Source of the DNA: Xanthomonas vasicola
GTDB lineage: Bacteria > Pseudomonadota > Gammaproteobacteria > Xanthomonadales > Xanthomonadaceae
Assembly (NCBI RefSeq): GCF_000772705.2
Contig: NZ_JSBW02000021.1
Coordinates: 1 to 64,000 of the forward strand
DNA: 64,000 nucleotides
Direction of reading: 5' to 3'
Shown one piece after another: positions 52,683 to 62,341 of the stretch. Both the position numbers and the translations under genes were made by a program. Numbering within the stretch: position 1 is the stretch's first letter; each line of letters opens with the position of its first letter. Below the pieces are notes generated by a model, which saw only the letters and a list, made by a program, of their open reading frames with translations, was not told the origin of the DNA and did not search any database.

Positions 52683-55391
52683 ATGTCGCCTCTCCCGCGT
52701 GCCTCGCTGCGTTGTTGTTCGCCCTCGTCGCTGTCCCTTGCCATTGCGCTGTCGCTGCTTGCCTGCGGCGCCAACGCGCAGACACAGGACGCATCGTCGG
52801 CAGCATCGGCGCAGATCTCCCAGCTCGATACGGTCAAGGTCACCAGCTCGTACCAGAAGAGCCTGATCACCGCGATGGACAACAAGCGCGACGACGTGCG
52901 CATGACCGACGGCATCTCTGCGCAGGACATCGGCAAGTTTCCTGCCGAGAACATCGCCGAGGCGATCCAGCGCATTCCCGGCGTGCAGATCTCCACCATC
53001 AACGGGCGCGGTTCCACCATCAGTGTGCGCGGCCTGGGGCCGCAGTATTCGGCCACCACCATCAATGGTCAGGTGATCAAAAGCGCCGATTTCACCGATG
53101 GCTTCCGCTACGACATCATCCAGCCAGAAGTGGCCGCCGGGATCGAGGTGATCAAATCGCCGTCTGCGGACATGGATGCCGGTGGCTTGTCGGGCACGGT
53201 CAACATCAATACCACCAAACCCCTGGACTACCAGCAGACCAAGCTGTTGTTCTCGGCCAAGACCCAATACTCCGAATTTGCTGGCGGCTCGCCAACGCCC
53301 AAGGGCGTGCTGACCTATATCGACCAGTTCAAGTTCGGTGGCGGCGATCTGGGCGTGTTTCTCAGTGCGGGCTATCAGAAGCTAAAGGATCGCGCCGATT
53401 ATCTGTGGATCGACCGTTGGTATACGCAAGCCACCGACGCGGGCACCTTGTATATCCCGCGCCGTCCGCGCTATCGCTCGATCGAGCGCGACACCACGCG
53501 CAAGATGTTCAACGGCGGCTTGCAGTGGAAGCCCAGCGACCAGCTGGAGATGAACCTTACTGCGCTGTATTCGCAGGACCGGACCGCCAACGACATGAAC
53601 CAGCTGGTGTACTCGTTCGAGCGCAGTCCGCTGACGGTGCTGCAGACCAACGGGCTGACCGCCACACAGGTGTCGGCATCGGATTACTGGCTGGAAAACA
53701 ATCACCAAATCGAACAGCACAATCTGTCCACCCAGTTGCTTACCTACGACTTCAAGTGGAAGGGCGATGCCTGGACGTTCAGTGGCGCGGCCAATTACAC
53801 CCAGGGCAAGACCGACGAGAACGAGCGTGCCGCGATCCTGGGCCGGATTCCCTCGGCAACGCTGCTGGATACCTCCAATCCCGACGCAATCTCGCTGACC
53901 ACCGATGCCGACGCCAACGACGCTAGCGCCTGGAACAAGGCCAATCTGGTGCGCAGCGAATATCCCAACGGTTCCATCCAGTCACTCAGCAACAAGGAAT
54001 GGTCGCTCCAACTGGACGCCGAACGCTATCTGGACCTGGGTGCGTTGAACGCAGTGCGCTTCGGTGCCAAATACCGTCGCGAAACCTTCGATCGCGATGT
54101 GCGCCGGCGCGACTTTTTGTATCTGCTCAGGACCGGTGCGGTGTCGGGTTTCGACATGTTTCCGGAACTGTCGGCCGCCAGCAGCACGGTCAGCAACTTC
54201 CTCGACGGGCAACTGGCCTCGCAGGACAGCTGGGTCACCCCGGACATCGCCGCTTATGCGCGCTCGCTGGCGGCCGCGGGCATCACCGTGCCGGTGTTGT
54301 TTGCACCGCAGAGCAGCTACAGCATCGAGAACGACATTTCTTCGGCGTATGCGATGGCGCGCATCGACACTGACATCGGCAGCATGCGTTTGCGCGGCAA
54401 CGTCGGCATGCGCTACGAAAATACCAAACGCACCACCGACACCTACCTGACGCAGGCGCAAGCCGCGAGCGACGACGCCAATATCGTGGTCGGCACCGCG
54501 CGCGCGCCGTACGAGTATTCCAACTGGTTGCCCAGCCTGAATCTGGTGTTGGATATGCGCGAAGACGTGCTGCTGCGCTTTGCGGCGGCCAAAGTCTTGG
54601 TGCGCCCGATTCTGGACAGCAATACCGCCATCGCCTCAACGATTTCAACCGGCACCAATACCGGCGGCACCACCACCTATGTCGTCACCCAGGGCCAGAC
54701 CGATCTGAAGGCATTGACCGCCGACCAAGCCGACCTGAGCCTGGAGTGGTATTACGGCAACGGCGGTGCGCTGACCGTGGCCGGGTTCTGGAAAAACATC
54801 AAGAACGGAACCTTCAACAGCATCGTCTGCCCGGCCGCGTTCAACGGCACTGCGCTGTCCAGCAATGCAGCCGGCGACTGTGTGAGCAGTAACGGCGATA
54901 TCTACGAGATCACCGCCACCACCAACGATCCGAGCAAGGTCAAGATTCGCGGTTACGAGCTGGGCTGGACGCAATCGCTGGATGCCTGGTTGCCGATCGA
55001 TGGCTTCGGGTTCACCACCAATTTCACCCGGGTGATTCCGCAGCGCGATACCGATTTCAAGATCCGCAACCTGTCCGAACAGACCTGGAATGCCACCGCA
55101 TATTGGGAAAGCGAGCATTACTCGGCACGCGTGTCGCTCAATCATCGCAGCGAGTACGAACAGGACAGCAGCGACAGCTTCTTCGCGCGCGAAGGCCACA
55201 TCATGAAGGCGCGCACGCAGCTGGATGCGGTGCTTGGCTACCAGGTCAACGACAAGCTGAGTTTTCAACTGGGCGGCCTGAATCTCACCAACCAAAAGGA
55301 AGAGGCGTACAAGGACATCCCCAGCCGCTGGCAGATGACCGGCGTGACCGGTCGCAGCTACTACCTGTCGATGCAGTGGGACATGCGTTGA
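52683..55391 (+). CDS. TonB-dependent outer-membrane receptor (TonB_Xanth_Caul type)
   Basis: 902 aa from the ATG at 52683, which gives a signal peptide (SLSLAIALSLLACGANAQTQ). The plug domain has GKFPAENIAEAIQRIPGVQI, GRGSTISVRGLGPQYSATTI and the VIKSPSADMDAGGLSGTVNI segment typical of the Xanthomonas/Caulobacter carbohydrate-receptor family. The rest is a 22-strand barrel ending at GLNLTNQKEEAYKDIPSRWQ and YYLSMQWDMR. It imports glycans across the outer membrane with TonB energy. Co-location with a GH2 enzyme, GH89, NagX, NagQ and NagP makes a GlcNAc-containing glycan the likely ligand. Confidence 0.93.
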   Translation: MSPLPRASLRCCSPSSLSLAIALSLLACGANAQTQDASSAASAQISQLDTVKVTSSYQKSLITAMDNKRDDVRMTDGISAQDIGKFPAENIAEAIQRIPGVQISTINGRGSTISVRGLGPQYSATTINGQVIKSADFTDGFRYDIIQPEVAAGIEVIKSPSADMDAGGLSGTVNINTTKPLDYQQTKLLFSAKTQYSEFAGGSPTPKGVLTYIDQFKFGGGDLGVFLSAGYQKLKDRADYLWIDRWYTQATDAGTLYIPRRPRYRSIERDTTRKMFNGGLQWKPSDQLEMNLTALYSQDRTANDMNQLVYSFERSPLTVLQTNGLTATQVSASDYWLENNHQIEQHNLSTQLLTYDFKWKGDAWTFSGAANYTQGKTDENERAAILGRIPSATLLDTSNPDAISLTTDADANDASAWNKANLVRSEYPNGSIQSLSNKEWSLQLDAERYLDLGALNAVRFGAKYRRETFDRDVRRRDFLYLLRTGAVSGFDMFPELSAASSTVSNFLDGQLASQDSWVTPDIAAYARSLAAAGITVPVLFAPQSSYSIENDISSAYAMARIDTDIGSMRLRGNVGMRYENTKRTTDTYLTQAQAASDDANIVVGTARAPYEYSNWLPSLNLVLDMREDVLLRFAAAKVLVRPILDSNTAIASTISTGTNTGGTTTYVVTQGQTDLKALTADQADLSLEWYYGNGGALTVAGFWKNIKNGTFNSIVCPAAFNGTALSSNAAGDCVSSNGDIYEITATTNDPSKVKIRGYELGWTQSLDAWLPIDGFGFTTNFTRVIPQRDTDFKIRNLSEQTWNATAYWESEHYSARVSLNHRSEYEQDSSDSFFAREGHIMKARTQLDAVLGYQVNDKLSFQLGGLNLTNQKEEAYKDIPSRWQMTGVTGRSYYLSMQWDMR

Positions 55392-55544
55392 TGCTGAGGC
55401 AGCGCGCTTCGGGCCGCCATGCACAGCTGCGCGCGGCGGCCAGCAGTGAAGGTAACGGTGCTGGTGCAGGGGACGCGTGCCGTGCCGTGCTGGCAGTGCG
55501 GGCACCACGTGGCGTGCATGCACCGCAATTGATCAGGCGTTGCC

Positions 55545-58436
55545 ATGCGCAGGCGTGAGTTCCTTGCCGGCAGCGTCTGTGCCTCATCGCTGCTTGGCAT
55601 GCCTGCGCTGGTGTCTGGCGCCGCCGCCGACACCCCACGTGTCGGCACCAGCGCCAAGCCGCCTCCCGGGCCGCAGACATCCGCCACAGGGGCCGGCGGC
55701 CAATGGCTGGATCTGGACGAGGGATGGCGCTTTCATGCCGGCGATGTGCCATTTCCGCGCCTGCTGGGGCAGGACGAAACGTACGCCAATGGCAAGGCGG
55801 GCCGGGCCTGGGGCGCGGCGGCGCCGGACTTCGACGATACCGGTTGGCGGCAGCTGCAATTGCCGCACGATTTTGTCGTGGAGCAGCCGGTGCGCGCCGA
55901 CGCCAACGTCGCGCAAGGCTATCGCCCGCGCGGTCTTGCCTGGTACCGGCGCACGTTCCGGCTGGAAGAGGCGGTGCGCGGCCAGGCGGTGGAACTGCGT
56001 CTGGACGGTATCGCCAGCCATGCCACGGTGTGGGTCAACGGCATGCTGATGGCGCGCAGTTGGAGCGGCTACAACGGGCTGGTGATCGACATCACGCCGG
56101 TCGCACGCTACGGCAATGCATTGAACAGCATCGCCATCCGCGTCGATGCCGAGGCCATGGACGGGTGGTGGTACGAAGGCGGCGGCATCTACCGCCACAC
56201 CTGGCTGGTGCTGCGTGCGCCCCTGCATATCGCCGGCGACGGCTTGGCAGCGGTTCCGCGCGAAGGCCCGGGCGATGTCTGGCAGGTGCCGGTGCAGTTG
56301 GACCTTGTCAACAGCGGCGAGCAGCCCGCTGATGCGTGGGTTGAGGTCGTCTTGCGCGATGCGCATGGCGCTGTCGTGGCGCATGGTCAGACGCAGTTGC
56401 GGCTTGCCGCCTTCGCCACTGCACAGGCCGCGATCAGCATCGCAGTGCCAAAGCCGCAGCGCTGGAGCGTGGAGACACCGGTGCTGTATCGCTTGCAAGC
56501 CGAGGTGCAGGGCGCAGACGGCCGCAGTGACCGTGGCGCGTGCGACGTCGGCTTTCGTAGCCTGCGCTTCGATGCCGACCACGGTTTTTTCCTCAACGGG
56601 CGTGCGCTCAAGATCAAGGGCGTCTGCCTGCATCAGGACCATGCCGGCGTTGGCGTGGCGCTACCCGATGCGCTGCATGTGTTTCGTCTGCAGCGGCTGA
56701 AATCGATGGGCTGCAATGCCATCCGTCTGCACCACGCAGTGGCGCCGGAACTGCTACAGGCCTGCGACCGTCTCGGTATGTTGGTGATGGCTGAGAACCG
56801 CCTGTTCAATCCTGCGCCCGACTATGTGGCGCTGCTGCGCAATATGGTGCGGCGCCAGCGCAATCATCCCAGCGTATTTTTGTGGTCGCTGCTCAATGAA
56901 GAGCCGCTGCAAGGCACCGCCACCGGGTACGCGATCATAGCGCACGCCGCCAGCGCGGTGCGTGCGCTCGATGACACGCGCCCGATCACCGCCGGCATGA
57001 ATGACGGCATGTTCGCCACCCGCGGCGCGGCCGATGTGGTGGACGTGCTCGGTTTCAACTATCGCCAGTACAACTACGACCGCGTGCATGCGGCACGTCC
57101 GCGCACGCCGATGCTGTCCAGCGAAGACACCAGCGCGTTTCAGACGCGTGGTGCATGGTTCACCGATTTGGACGCGCACGTGGTGGCAGAAGACGACAGC
57201 CTGGCTGCGGACTGGGGCAATACCCATCGCCGTGCCTGGCAGCTGATTGCCGAACGCCCATTCGTCGCCGGCAGTTTCGTGTGGACTGGTTTCGATTATC
57301 GCGGCGAACCCACGCCGTTCGAATGGCCATCTGTCGGGTCGTTCTTTGGCATCATGGACCAATGCGGATTTGCCAAGGGCGCCTATTGGTTGCGCCGCGC
57401 TTTATGGATCGACGATGCGCTGGTGCTGCACCTGTTGCCGCACTGGAACTGGCCCGGACGCGAAGGTCAGCCGATCAAGGTGATGGCGTTCTGCAATGCC
57501 GAGCAGGTGGAGTTGTTGCTCAACGGTCGCTCGCTCGGGAAACAAGCGGTGGATCGTGCGCAATCGAATCAATGGCAGGTGGACTACGCGCCAGGTGTGC
57601 TCGAAGCGGTGGGCTGGCGTGATGGACGCGAAGTGGCGCGCACGCGTGTGGAAACCACCGGCGCGCCTATCGCGCTCAAACTCACCCCCGACCGCAGCGG
57701 ACTGCGCGGCGATGGTCGCGATGCGCAACCGGTGACCTTGGAAGCGGTAGACGCGCAGGGGCGTCACGTGCCCGATTGCAATGCACAGCTGACGCTGCAG
57801 ATCAGCGGCGGCCTGCTGCTCGGTGTCGGCAATGGCGACCCGAATGCGCATGCCGCCGATCAGAGCATGCAGGTGGCGTTGTTCAACGGGCTGGCGCAGG
57901 TAATTGTACAAGCCGGGCGCGGCGCAGGCGTGTTACGACTGCAGGCCCGTAGCCCCGGATTGCGCGATGCAGTGCTTGAGATCGGCTGCACCTCAGTGCC
58001 GCTACCGGCGTCGGTGCCGATCGCGGCGCCGGTGATGGTGGTCGAAAGCTGGCGCCACACCGCGGCATTCGCGCAGCCGCCCGCACCGGACCTCCCGCGC
58101 CGTCCCAACGACAACAACAGCTGGAGCAATACGCTGCCCGGCACCTTGGAAAGCGCACCCGAAGGTGCCGGCTATGTGTTGTACCGCACGCAATTCACGC
58201 CCTGGCAGGGCATGCAAAGCCGCGGCGGCATACTCGACCTGGGCCGCCTCAGCGGGCCGGCGCAGGTATTTCTGGATGGCCGCGCAGTCGCCCAGGCAGC
58301 GGCCGGTACACCCATCACCGTGGCGCTTGCACCCGCGGCAGGCGAGCGCACGCTGGCGGTGATTCTGCAGGTCGCTGCCGATCAACCATTTGGATTCCAC
58401 GACGTCGTCTCCGTGCATTATCGGAACTCGCCATGA
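55545..58436 (+). CDS. Tat-exported GH2 glycoside hydrolase
   Basis: 963 aa. The N-terminus MRRREFLAGSVCASSLLGMP is a twin-arginine signal, so the folded enzyme reaches the periplasm. Sugar-binding domain (WRQLQLPHDFVVEQPVRADA, GIASHATVWVNGMLM), Ig-like domain, and TIM barrel with the acid/base Glu in LWSLLNEEPL (about residue 451) and the likely nucleophile Glu in MLSSEDTSAF (about 527). GFDYRGEPTPFEWPSVGSFF is typical of beta-galactosidase-like GH2 members. Beta-galactosidase or beta-mannosidase activity is likely; glycan trimming is inferred from the locus. It overlaps the GH89 gene by 4 bp. Confidence 0.92.
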   Translation: MRRREFLAGSVCASSLLGMPALVSGAAADTPRVGTSAKPPPGPQTSATGAGGQWLDLDEGWRFHAGDVPFPRLLGQDETYANGKAGRAWGAAAPDFDDTGWRQLQLPHDFVVEQPVRADANVAQGYRPRGLAWYRRTFRLEEAVRGQAVELRLDGIASHATVWVNGMLMARSWSGYNGLVIDITPVARYGNALNSIAIRVDAEAMDGWWYEGGGIYRHTWLVLRAPLHIAGDGLAAVPREGPGDVWQVPVQLDLVNSGEQPADAWVEVVLRDAHGAVVAHGQTQLRLAAFATAQAAISIAVPKPQRWSVETPVLYRLQAEVQGADGRSDRGACDVGFRSLRFDADHGFFLNGRALKIKGVCLHQDHAGVGVALPDALHVFRLQRLKSMGCNAIRLHHAVAPELLQACDRLGMLVMAENRLFNPAPDYVALLRNMVRRQRNHPSVFLWSLLNEEPLQGTATGYAIIAHAASAVRALDDTRPITAGMNDGMFATRGAADVVDVLGFNYRQYNYDRVHAARPRTPMLSSEDTSAFQTRGAWFTDLDAHVVAEDDSLAADWGNTHRRAWQLIAERPFVAGSFVWTGFDYRGEPTPFEWPSVGSFFGIMDQCGFAKGAYWLRRALWIDDALVLHLLPHWNWPGREGQPIKVMAFCNAEQVELLLNGRSLGKQAVDRAQSNQWQVDYAPGVLEAVGWRDGREVARTRVETTGAPIALKLTPDRSGLRGDGRDAQPVTLEAVDAQGRHVPDCNAQLTLQISGGLLLGVGNGDPNAHAADQSMQVALFNGLAQVIVQAGRGAGVLRLQARSPGLRDAVLEIGCTSVPLPASVPIAAPVMVVESWRHTAAFAQPPAPDLPRRPNDNNSWSNTLPGTLESAPEGAGYVLYRTQFTPWQGMQSRGGILDLGRLSGPAQVFLDGRAVAQAAAGTPITVALAPAAGERTLAVILQVAADQPFGFHDVVSVHYRNSP

Positions 58437-60829
58437 CCGCCTCACTGTTTTCTCCATCGTCGCCTGCGCGCTTGTTCGCCGTTGTACTGGGTGCGTTGCT
58501 CGCCACTCCGTTAAGCGTGCTGGCAGCACCGCCGGCGCAGGCGGTAGTGCAACGCCTGATCGGTGCGCGTGCCGCCCAGTTCGAGATGACCGTGGCGCCC
58601 CGCGGCGATGGCGCGGACTGGTATCGCATCGACGCCGGCGGCGACACGGTGCGTATTGCCGGCTCCTCGCAAGTGGCCTTGGCGCGTGGCGCCTATGCGT
58701 ATCTCGGCCAGGTCGGTGCGGCGTCGATGAGTTGGGAAGGCGACCGTGTGGCATTGCCAGCACAATGGCCGGCCTATAGCAGCGGCCAGGTGCGCACACC
58801 ATTTGCCCACCGTGCCTACCTCAACACCTGCACCTATGGCTACACCACGCCGTTCTGGGATTGGCCGCGCTGGCAGCGCGAGATCGACTGGATGGCCTTG
58901 CATGGCATCGACATGCCGCTGGCGATGGAAGGCCAGGAAGCAATCTGGCAAGCGCTGTGGCGCGAGTTCGATGTCGGCGATGATGCGCTGGCGGAGTATT
59001 TCTCTGGCCCGGCGTTCACGCCCTGGCAGCGTATGGGCAATATCGAAGGCTATCGCGCGCCGTTGCCGCAACACTGGATCGACAGCAAACGCGTGCTGCA
59101 GCGGCAGATCCTGACGCGCATGCGCGAGTTGGGCATGCAGCCGGTGCTGCCGGCATTTGCCGGCTACGTGCCCAAAGCGTTCGCGCAGGCGCATCCGCAT
59201 GCGCGCATCTACCGCATGCGCGCCTGGGAAGGCTTTCACGAAACCTATTGGCTGGATCCGCGCGATCCGTTGTTTGCCAAGGTCGCGCGGCGATTCCTGG
59301 AGCTGTACACCCAGGCCTACGGCGCAGGCGAGTTCTACCTGGCCGATGCCTTCAACGAAATGCTGCCACCCGTGGCCGACGACGGCAGCGATGTAGCCGC
59401 CGCCAAGTATGGCGACAGCATCGCCAATTCCGATGCCGCACGGGCAAAAGCGGTACCGCCAGCGCAACGGGATGTACGCCTGGCCGAGTACGGGCAGGCG
59501 TTGTATCGCTCCATCGCGCAAGTGAACCCGAAGGCGACATGGGTAATGCAGGGCTGGCTGTTCGGTGCAGACCGCGAGTTCTGGCAACCGCAGGCGATTG
59601 CTGCATTTCTCGGCAAGGTGCCCGACGCACGCTTGCTGGTGCTGGACATCGGCAACGACCGCTACCCCGGCACCTGGAAGGCTTCGCAGGCGTTCGACAA
59701 CAAACAATGGATCTACGGCTACGTGCACAACTACGGCGCCAGCAATCCGCTGTATGGCGATTTCGCGTTCTATCGGCAAGATCTGCAAGCCCTGCTTGCA
59801 ACTCCGGAAAAACGCAATTTGCGCGGCTTTGGCATCTTTCCGGAAGGGCTGCACAGCAACTCGGTGGTCTACGAATATCTCTACGCGCTGGCCTGGGAAG
59901 GCCCGCAACAGCCGTGGTCGCAGTGGCTCACGCAGTATCTGCGCGCGCGCTACGGCCGCAGCGATGCGGCCTTACTGAGCGCATGGTCCGATCTGGAAGC
60001 AGGCATCTACCAGACCCGCTACTGGTCGCCACGCTGGTGGAACAAGCGTGCCGGTGCCTACCTGCTGTTCAAGCGGCCGACTGCCGACATCGTTAAGTTC
60101 GACGATCGCCCCGGCGACCCGCAGCGTCTGCGCCGCGCGATCGATGCGTTGCTGCAGCAGGCCGAGCGTTATGCCGACGCACCGTTGTACCGATACGATC
60201 TGATCGAAGACGCGCGCCACTACCTGAGCCTGCAGGCCGACCGTCAATTGCAGGCAGTGGTGCAGGCCTACAACGCCGGCGACTTCGCACGCGGCGATGC
60301 ACAGCTGGCGCGCATCACGCAACTGGTGCAGGGGCTGGATGCGCTGGTGGGCGGTCAACACGAAACCTTGGCCGACTGGACCGGCCAGGCCGCCGCTGCG
60401 GCAGGCAACGATGCTGGATTGCGGCGTGCCTATGTCGGCAATGCGCGTGCGCAGGTCAGTGTCTGGGGTGGCGACGGCAATCTTGCCGATTACGCGTCCA
60501 AGGCGTGGCAGGGCATGTACGCAGATTTCTATCTGCAGCGCTGGACGCGCTTCCTCAGCGCGTATCGTGCTGCACGCAAGGTCGGCACGCCGTTCGACGC
60601 GGCGGCCATGGATCAGCAGCTTGCCACATGGGAACGCCACTGGGCCGATAAGGAGCAAGTGCCGAAGCGTCAGCCTCCACGCGATCCACTGAGCTTGCTG
60701 CAGACTCTGCTGGTGCAAGTGGATGCGCCCGCTCCAAGGCAAAGCGCTTCGCAGGATCAGGGGCAAGGCGAGCGGCAGGACGGCGCATACGGCGCCGTTC
60801 AAGGCACCGCGCAAGGAGCCGCGCAATGA
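58433..60829 (+). CDS. GH89 alpha-N-acetylglucosaminidase (NAGLU family)
   Basis: 798 aa with a signal peptide (FAVVLGALLATPLSVLAAPP). It aligns in pattern with human NAGLU: YLNTCTYGYTTPFWDWPRWQ, IDWMALHGIDMPLAMEGQEA, LADAFNEMLPPV (catalytic Glu, about 309) and GIFPEGLHSNSVVYEYLYAL (second Glu, about 469). It cleaves terminal alpha-linked GlcNAc. The C-terminal ~30 residues are Gln/Ala-rich. It starts inside the GH2 stop (ATGA). Confidence 0.94.
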   Translation: MTASLFSPSSPARLFAVVLGALLATPLSVLAAPPAQAVVQRLIGARAAQFEMTVAPRGDGADWYRIDAGGDTVRIAGSSQVALARGAYAYLGQVGAASMSWEGDRVALPAQWPAYSSGQVRTPFAHRAYLNTCTYGYTTPFWDWPRWQREIDWMALHGIDMPLAMEGQEAIWQALWREFDVGDDALAEYFSGPAFTPWQRMGNIEGYRAPLPQHWIDSKRVLQRQILTRMRELGMQPVLPAFAGYVPKAFAQAHPHARIYRMRAWEGFHETYWLDPRDPLFAKVARRFLELYTQAYGAGEFYLADAFNEMLPPVADDGSDVAAAKYGDSIANSDAARAKAVPPAQRDVRLAEYGQALYRSIAQVNPKATWVMQGWLFGADREFWQPQAIAAFLGKVPDARLLVLDIGNDRYPGTWKASQAFDNKQWIYGYVHNYGASNPLYGDFAFYRQDLQALLATPEKRNLRGFGIFPEGLHSNSVVYEYLYALAWEGPQQPWSQWLTQYLRARYGRSDAALLSAWSDLEAGIYQTRYWSPRWWNKRAGAYLLFKRPTADIVKFDDRPGDPQRLRRAIDALLQQAERYADAPLYRYDLIEDARHYLSLQADRQLQAVVQAYNAGDFARGDAQLARITQLVQGLDALVGGQHETLADWTGQAAAAAGNDAGLRRAYVGNARAQVSVWGGDGNLADYASKAWQGMYADFYLQRWTRFLSAYRAARKVGTPFDAAAMDQQLATWERHWADKEQVPKRQPPRDPLSLLQTLLVQVDAPAPRQSASQDQGQGERQDGAYGAVQGTAQGAAQ

Positions 60830-60950
60830 ACGAATCTCTATTGCAGATGGTGCTCATGCATGAGCGCAGTTGTGTGGATGTGAGAGCCCAGGCCACGAGA
60901 CGTGCGTTTGCATGCCGCATCCATCTCGACGCCATGGGCGAGGGCGGGCA

Positions 60951-62129
60951 ATGAGCGCACACACGCCCGCGGCTGCCACCGCAACTGCCACAACCACTGC
61001 AACCGCACCACCAAAACGCGAACGCTTCCTCTCGCTGGATGTGTTCCGCGGCCTGACCATCTTCCTGATGATTCTGGTCAACACCGCCGGGCCGGGCGCG
61101 CAGGCGTACGCGCAGCTCACCCACGCGGCCTGGTTCGGCTTCACCCTGGCCGATCTGGTGTTTCCTTCGTTTCTGTTCGCCGTTGGTAGCGCGATGAGTT
61201 TTGCGCTGGCAACCAACACGCCACCTCTGCAGTTCCTTGGCCGCGTGAGCAAGCGTGCTGTGCTGATCGTGCTGTGTGGCGTGCTGATGTACTGGTTTCC
61301 TTTCTTCCATCTGCAGCCCGATGGTGTATGGGCGTTCACGACGGTCGATCAACTGCGCCTGACCGGCGTATTGCAGCGAATCGGCCTGTGTTACCTGGCG
61401 GCGGCATTACTGGTGCGCTATCTGCCACCACGCGGCATCGCGCCTGCCTGCGTCGCGCTGCTGTTGGGCTATTGGGCGTTGTTGTATGTCTTCGGCCAAC
61501 CCGGCGTGGAGCTGAGCAAGACCGGCAATGCCGGCACTCGCCTGGATCTATGGCTATACGGGCGCGCGCATCTGTACCGCAAGGACGGCGGCTTCGATCC
61601 CGAGGGCCTGCTCGGCACGCTGTCGGCCACGGTCAACGTGCTGGCCGGTTATCTGTGTGGGCGCTTCCTGCAGCGGCACGGCAAGACCATTGCCAGCACG
61701 CGCAGCTTGTTGTTGGCGGGCGCAGGTCTGGTGCTGCTGGCGCTGCTCTGGGCGCCGGCCTGGCCGTTGTCGAAGAAGCTCTGGAGCGGGTCGTTCGTTG
61801 CCTGCACGGTGGGCCTGGATCTGCTGGCGCTGGGCGTGCTGGTGTACCTGCTGGAGTTGCGCGGCTGGATCGGCGGCAGCGGCTTCTTCACCGTGCTGGG
61901 ACGTAACCCGCTGGCGATCTATCTGTTCTCCGAATTGTTCGTGGTGGTGTTGCGGCTAATCCCGGCCGGCAGCTCGGGGCTGGATTTGTACGCCTGGGCC
62001 GGCATCCGTGTGTTCCAGACCATTGCACCGGGTCCACTCGGGTCGCTGCTGTGCGCGCTGAGCTACACGCTGGTGTGCTGCGCCGTGGGTTGGTGGATGG
62101 ATCGGCGGCGCTGGTATCTGCGGCTGTAA
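60951..62129 (+). CDS. nagX: NagX/HGSNAT-like inner-membrane protein (DUF5009)
   Basis: 392 aa from the ATG at 60951; the upstream extension of the frame lacks features. About ten membrane segments. The N-terminal RFLSLDVFRGLTIFLMILVN and FTLADLVFPSFLFAVGSAMS are the hallmark of the heparan-alpha-glucosaminide N-acetyltransferase/NagX family. VLGRNPLAIYLFSEL is near the C-terminus. In bacteria such genes accompany GlcNAc regulons and may move or acetylate amino-sugar oligomers; the reaction is not proven. It sits directly after the GH89 gene, mirroring two consecutive steps of lysosomal heparan breakdown. Confidence 0.88.
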   Translation: MSAHTPAAATATATTTATAPPKRERFLSLDVFRGLTIFLMILVNTAGPGAQAYAQLTHAAWFGFTLADLVFPSFLFAVGSAMSFALATNTPPLQFLGRVSKRAVLIVLCGVLMYWFPFFHLQPDGVWAFTTVDQLRLTGVLQRIGLCYLAAALLVRYLPPRGIAPACVALLLGYWALLYVFGQPGVELSKTGNAGTRLDLWLYGRAHLYRKDGGFDPEGLLGTLSATVNVLAGYLCGRFLQRHGKTIASTRSLLLAGAGLVLLALLWAPAWPLSKKLWSGSFVACTVGLDLLALGVLVYLLELRGWIGGSGFFTVLGRNPLAIYLFSELFVVVLRLIPAGSSGLDLYAWAGIRVFQTIAPGPLGSLLCALSYTLVCCAVGWWMDRRRWYLRL

Positions 62130-62290
62130 TGGCGCCGGCCACCCCTACGATGCGCCAGGCTGCAAGGCACTGACCAGCTTTGGCCGCAACTGCCGGATGC
62201 CGACCAGCGTTGCGGTCCTTGGGTCGGGGCGGGGTAAGGCACGCTAGTGCGCACTTTGGAGTTATCCACGACCTGATGCGCGCGAGGCAA

Positions 62291-62310
62291 ATTGGTACTA
62301 TATTGGACCT
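62291..62310. promoter_or_regulatory. Candidate NagQ operator/promoter in front of nagQ
   Basis: ATTGGTACTATATTGGACCT includes ATTGGTACT, also found just downstream of the receptor promoter, and overlaps TATATT, a plausible -10. Autoregulation by a GntR repressor would fit. Confidence 0.4.
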
Positions 62311-62341
62311 AACAAATCCACGTCGGTCCGGAGGACAGGCA

